Assembly: GCF_000261685.1 (NCBI RefSeq)
Contig: NZ_AJQE01000306.1
Coordinates: 1 to 35,748 of the forward strand
Direction: 5' to 3'
Length of the DNA stretch: 35,748 nucleotides
Source: Bradyrhizobium genomosp. I (2014)
GTDB taxonomy: Bacteria; Pseudomonadota; Alphaproteobacteria; Rhizobiales; Xanthobacteraceae
Both the position numbers and the translations under genes were made by a program. Shown here in pieces: positions 33,336 through 35,748 of the stretch. How positions within the stretch are numbered: position 1 is the first letter of the stretch; each line of letters opens with the position of its first letter. Under the pieces are notes generated by a model, which was not told the origin of the DNA, did no database searches, and was given only the letters and a program-made list of their open reading frames with translations.

Positions 33336-34535
33336 CTAGCGCACGGTCACCGGCGCGGGCAGCGGCGGCACGACCGTCGGCTGCGTGCCGGGAACGGGGC
33401 CAGCCTGAGCGGAGATCGGGGCCGGCCCCGCCGCGCTCTGCGCCGGAGCCGCAGAGGCCGTCGCCGTTCCCGGCGGCGGGCCGCCGGGCAGCACCACCAC
33501 GCGGGTACCCACCTTGACGCGATCGAACAGGTCGGAGACGTCCTCGTTCAGCATGCCGATGCAACCGGAGGAGACGAACTTGCCGATCGTCGAGGGCTGG
33601 TTGGTGCCGTGGATGCGGTAGACGGTCGAACCGAGATACATCGCCCGGGCGCCGAGCGGATTGCCGGGGCCGCCGGCCATGAAGCGCGGCAGATAGGGCT
33701 GACGCTCGATCATCTCGGTCGGCGGATGCCAATCCGGCCACTCGGCCTTGCGGGTGATCTTCTGCACACCGGTCCAGGTGAAGCCATCGCGGCCGACCCG
33801 GACGCCGTAGCGGATCGCACGGCCATTGCCGAGCACATAATAGAGGTAGGTGTTGGGCGTATCGACCACGAGCGTGCCGGGCGGCTCCTTGGTCTGGAAC
33901 GCGACTTCCTGGCGGCGCAGGTTCGGCGGCAGCTGCGCCGGCGCAGCGTCGGGCTGCTCCTCGGGCGGCAGCGAGGCGATCGTCATCGGTCGGCCATCGG
34001 CGCCGACGGGCGGCTGGGCGGCCTCGACCGTCCCGGTCGCAGCGGGACCACCGACGGCCTCGGGCGGACGCAGGCCGTCATTGGCGGGAGTCTGCTGCCC
34101 CGGACGATTGGCATAGATCACCGGCGGCGGCCCGGCGGGCCGGCCGTAGCGGGGATCGTCGGGCGACATCACGGGACCTTGCGGCGCAGCGGCCGAATAG
34201 GCCGGAGCGCCAGCCGGACGGCCATAACGCGGATCATCCGGCGACATCACCGGCCCCTGCGGCGGAGCTGCCGAATAGACCGGAGGCGCGCCGGTCGGGC
34301 GGCCGTAGCGCGGATCGTCGGCCGGGCCGGGCGGCGGCAGCGAGGCCTGCGGCATCGCGTCGTCGTCGTCGTCCACCGCGTCGAAATTCGGCGTGCGGTC
34401 GCCGGGCCGATATTCGGCCGGGGCGCCATAGCCCGGCGCCTGCTGAACCGGATAGCTCTGAGCCTGAGCGAGCGAGGTTCCCGCCGCAGCGACTGTTGCG
34501 GCAGCGCATATCGTCAGAAAATGTTTGATCATCAT
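33336..34535 (-). CDS. L,D-transpeptidase (YkuD domain) with N-terminal repeats
   Basis: 399 residues. A signal peptide (IKHFLTICAAATVAAAGTSLAQA) is followed by a Pro/Gly/Ala-rich region of about 190 residues. It contains three DDPRYGRPxG repeats (starting near residues 73, 100 and 126) joined by YSAAPPQGPVMSP. The catalytic YkuD domain (about 215-352) has VYRIHGTNQPSTIGKFVSSGCIGMLNED with the essential Cys325 and His310. It cross-links peptidoglycan through 3-3 bonds or attaches outer-membrane proteins in the periplasm. A further Pro/Ala-rich tail follows. The start at 34535 has only AAGAG upstream. Confidence 0.92.
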   Translation of the reverse strand: MMIKHFLTICAAATVAAAGTSLAQAQSYPVQQAPGYGAPAEYRPGDRTPNFDAVDDDDDAMPQASLPPPGPADDPRYGRPTGAPPVYSAAPPQGPVMSPDDPRYGRPAGAPAYSAAAPQGPVMSPDDPRYGRPAGPPPVIYANRPGQQTPANDGLRPPEAVGGPAATGTVEAAQPPVGADGRPMTIASLPPEEQPDAAPAQLPPNLRRQEVAFQTKEPPGTLVVDTPNTYLYYVLGNGRAIRYGVRVGRDGFTWTGVQKITRKAEWPDWHPPTEMIERQPYLPRFMAGGPGNPLGARAMYLGSTVYRIHGTNQPSTIGKFVSSGCIGMLNEDVSDLFDRVKVGTRVVVLPGGPPPGTATASAAPAQSAAGPAPISAQAGPVPGTQPTVVPPLPAPVTVR

Positions 34536-34704
34536 CGCTCTTGTATAGTCCCCAAGCCCGATCGGACCGTTAACGGCCAGATGACCGAAGATAGCGGCAC
34601 ATTCAAGACATATCAGGCTTATTTGCGCCGGACTTGCCGATTTGTGATCCGCAAGACGACCGTTGCCCCGCTGCATCACGGGGCTGAAATCGTATTGCAC
34701 CATC

Positions 34705-34732
34705 AATCGCCGCAGTATCCGGCGGCGATTTT
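34705..34732. terminator. hairpin in the 34536-34898 spacer
   Basis: AATCGCCGC pairs with GCGGCGATT across AGTATCCG and is followed by TTAACG. The 363-base spacer between the two divergent genes holds this palindrome and presumably both promoters; I see no gene in it. Confidence 0.4.
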
Positions 34733-34898
34733 AACGGAACGACGCGGGAGCGTTGCGATATGGTCGAATGAGCCTGATTCGCCACCTTTTGAACTCCGGT
34801 CCCGCGTGGCGAATGCGGCAATCAGTACCGTCACCGCGTTCAGATGGCTCTTGGGCCCCGGCCACCTCGCCGCCGGGGCGGAAATTCGCAATCCCTCG

Positions 34899-35684
34899 AT
34901 GCTTCCCGGCTTTCGCTTCCTGTTTGCCGCGATCCTGCTGTCAACCTCCATCCTGGTGTTCGGGCTCGGAGCCGCCGCGCTGCTGCGGGCGACGCACCAG
35001 CAGTATGTCAGCAACCCCGCCTGGCGGAACGGCCCGCAGGAACAGGTGTTTGCGCAGGCTCCCGAGCCGGCCCAGCCGGTGCTCGCGGTGTTGCGCACCG
35101 AGCCGGAGGTGACCACGGAGCCGGAGCCGTCCCTGCGCGACCAGGTGCCCACCATCGGACTGCCCATGAGCGAGCCCGAACAGATCGCCGCGCTGACGAT
35201 CGAGGCCGACGCGCAGCCTCTGATCGCAGAGCCGCCAGCTGACGTCTCGGCCGTCGAATCAGCCAAGCCCGAAGCCACCGTGGAGGAGGTCGCAGCGCCA
35301 GCTCCCACCGACACGCTCACCCCGGCCGACACCACGGCCGCGATCCCCGAGGCCAAGCCTGCCACGGCCGCCAGCGAGCTGGCGCCTGTCGATCCCAGTG
35401 CCGCCCTCGCCTCCTCGGCACTTGATGTCGCCTCCGCGAAGCTGGCCACGCTGAACGAGCCGGCGACGACCGCCGTGACGAACGCGCCGCCGAAGGCCAC
35501 GGCCGAGAATAACAAGACGGCCAGCAGCGCATCGGACAACAAGGCGACGAAGCGCAAGGCAAAGGCGAAGAAGCCGCACCGCATGGTGCGGCGTCCGCCG
35601 CCTCAGCAGTTGCGGCAACAGCTGGATCCGTTTGGACAGCCGCAGCCGGCTTTCGCGACAACGACGACGGCGCGCACGCGCTGA
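34899..35684 (+). CDS. Ala/Pro-rich membrane-anchored protein with basic tail
   Basis: 261 residues from the ATG at 34899. A hydrophobic N-terminus (FRFLFAAILLSTSILVFGLGAAALL, about 5-29) acts as anchor or signal. It is followed by a long Ala/Pro/Glu/Thr-rich acidic stretch (for example PEVTTEPEPSLRDQVPTIG). The last 50 residues are basic (TKRKAKAKKPHRMVRRPPPQQ). The design suggests an envelope-spanning or disordered linker protein, but no domain is recognised. The open frame continues far upstream (to 32835) only because of GC-rich composition. No ribosome site is convincing, so the start is uncertain. Confidence 0.65.
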   Translation: MLPGFRFLFAAILLSTSILVFGLGAAALLRATHQQYVSNPAWRNGPQEQVFAQAPEPAQPVLAVLRTEPEVTTEPEPSLRDQVPTIGLPMSEPEQIAALTIEADAQPLIAEPPADVSAVESAKPEATVEEVAAPAPTDTLTPADTTAAIPEAKPATAASELAPVDPSAALASSALDVASAKLATLNEPATTAVTNAPPKATAENNKTASSASDNKATKRKAKAKKPHRMVRRPPPQQLRQQLDPFGQPQPAFATTTTARTR

Positions 35685-35748
35685 CGCGCCCTCCTTCGAC
35701 CAAGCGATCGTTTCGAAGAGATCGTCCTGCCCGGGCTTGTCCCGGGCA

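Noticed and set aside
32835..34898. A very long plus-strand open frame continuous with the Ala/Pro-rich gene
   Set aside because: It runs antisense through the L,D-transpeptidase and out of frame through the dehydrogenase gene. Its sequence is Arg/Gly/Ala-rich with no domain; only the part from 34899 has a protein-like design.

Overview
The window looks like chromosome of a Bradyrhizobium-type alphaproteobacterium (order Hyphomicrobiales). Evidence: high GC with strong GC3 codon bias; an EcfG-type promoter (GGAAC-N16-CGTT), a CtrA box (TTAA-N7-TTAA), Irr/ICE boxes and FixK/Fnr-type boxes; and many palindromic intergenic repeats of kinds familiar from Bradyrhizobium. The genus call is inference from these signals and from gene families; no rRNA or tRNA is present to confirm it.

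Layout. 1-5.1 kb: a DUF899 thioredoxin-like gene overlapping a small membrane protein gene that runs off the left edge; a TPR/winged-helix regulator followed by a beta-propeller gene; a DUF4403 gene; and a C-terminal scrap of a PotC-like ABC permease. 5.1-9.6 kb: an EcfG-controlled PRC-barrel gene, a Ser/Gly/Pro-rich protein, an OmpR/EnvZ-type two-component system, a small zinc-ribbon protein and a short lytic transglycosylase. 9.6-14.8 kb: a TPP-riboswitch-controlled thiamine operon, thiO-thiS-thiG-thiE-thiC, with palindromic repeats in two of its spacers, closed by a terminator. 14.8-16.5 kb: a decayed accessory patch with a low-GC OLD/RecF-like ATPase 5' fragment, a repeat scrap, a fragment resembling a mismatch uracil-DNA glycosylase (Mug), an antitoxin-like gene whose toxin is cut off by a repeat, then an intact Mug-type gene.

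16.6-25.4 kb: mostly single genes (DUF6429, GST-like, DUF1134-like, RidA, two small secreted paralogues, DnaJ, SDR), then a Fis-type HTH gene behind a CtrA box, a cluster of small membrane genes around a cytoplasmic-looking collagen-like protein with Fnr/FixK- and Crp-type palindromes, DUF2277, a MetX-like hydrolase and a periplasmic PCCD protein. 25.6-28.8 kb: a PPOX flavoprotein, the iron-storage pair bfr and bfd, each with an Irr/ICE-type palindrome, and two secreted WDGY paralogues. 28.8-35.7 kb: MltB-type transglycosylase, ettA, a small protein, a D-2-hydroxyacid dehydrogenase, an L,D-transpeptidase with an N-terminal repeat region and an Ala/Pro-rich membrane-anchored protein.

Functionally the window is housekeeping plus stress and envelope genes: thiamine synthesis, iron storage and release, cell-wall remodelling (three peptidoglycan enzymes), redox/detoxification proteins and small exported proteins. 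I do not see a clear new defence or metabolic system. The least ordinary parts are the decayed patch at 14.8-16.0 kb, the collagen-like gene with its Crp/Fnr-type sites, the CtrA-box/Fis-type regulator, and the inverted sequence pair around the 1198-2418 regulator.
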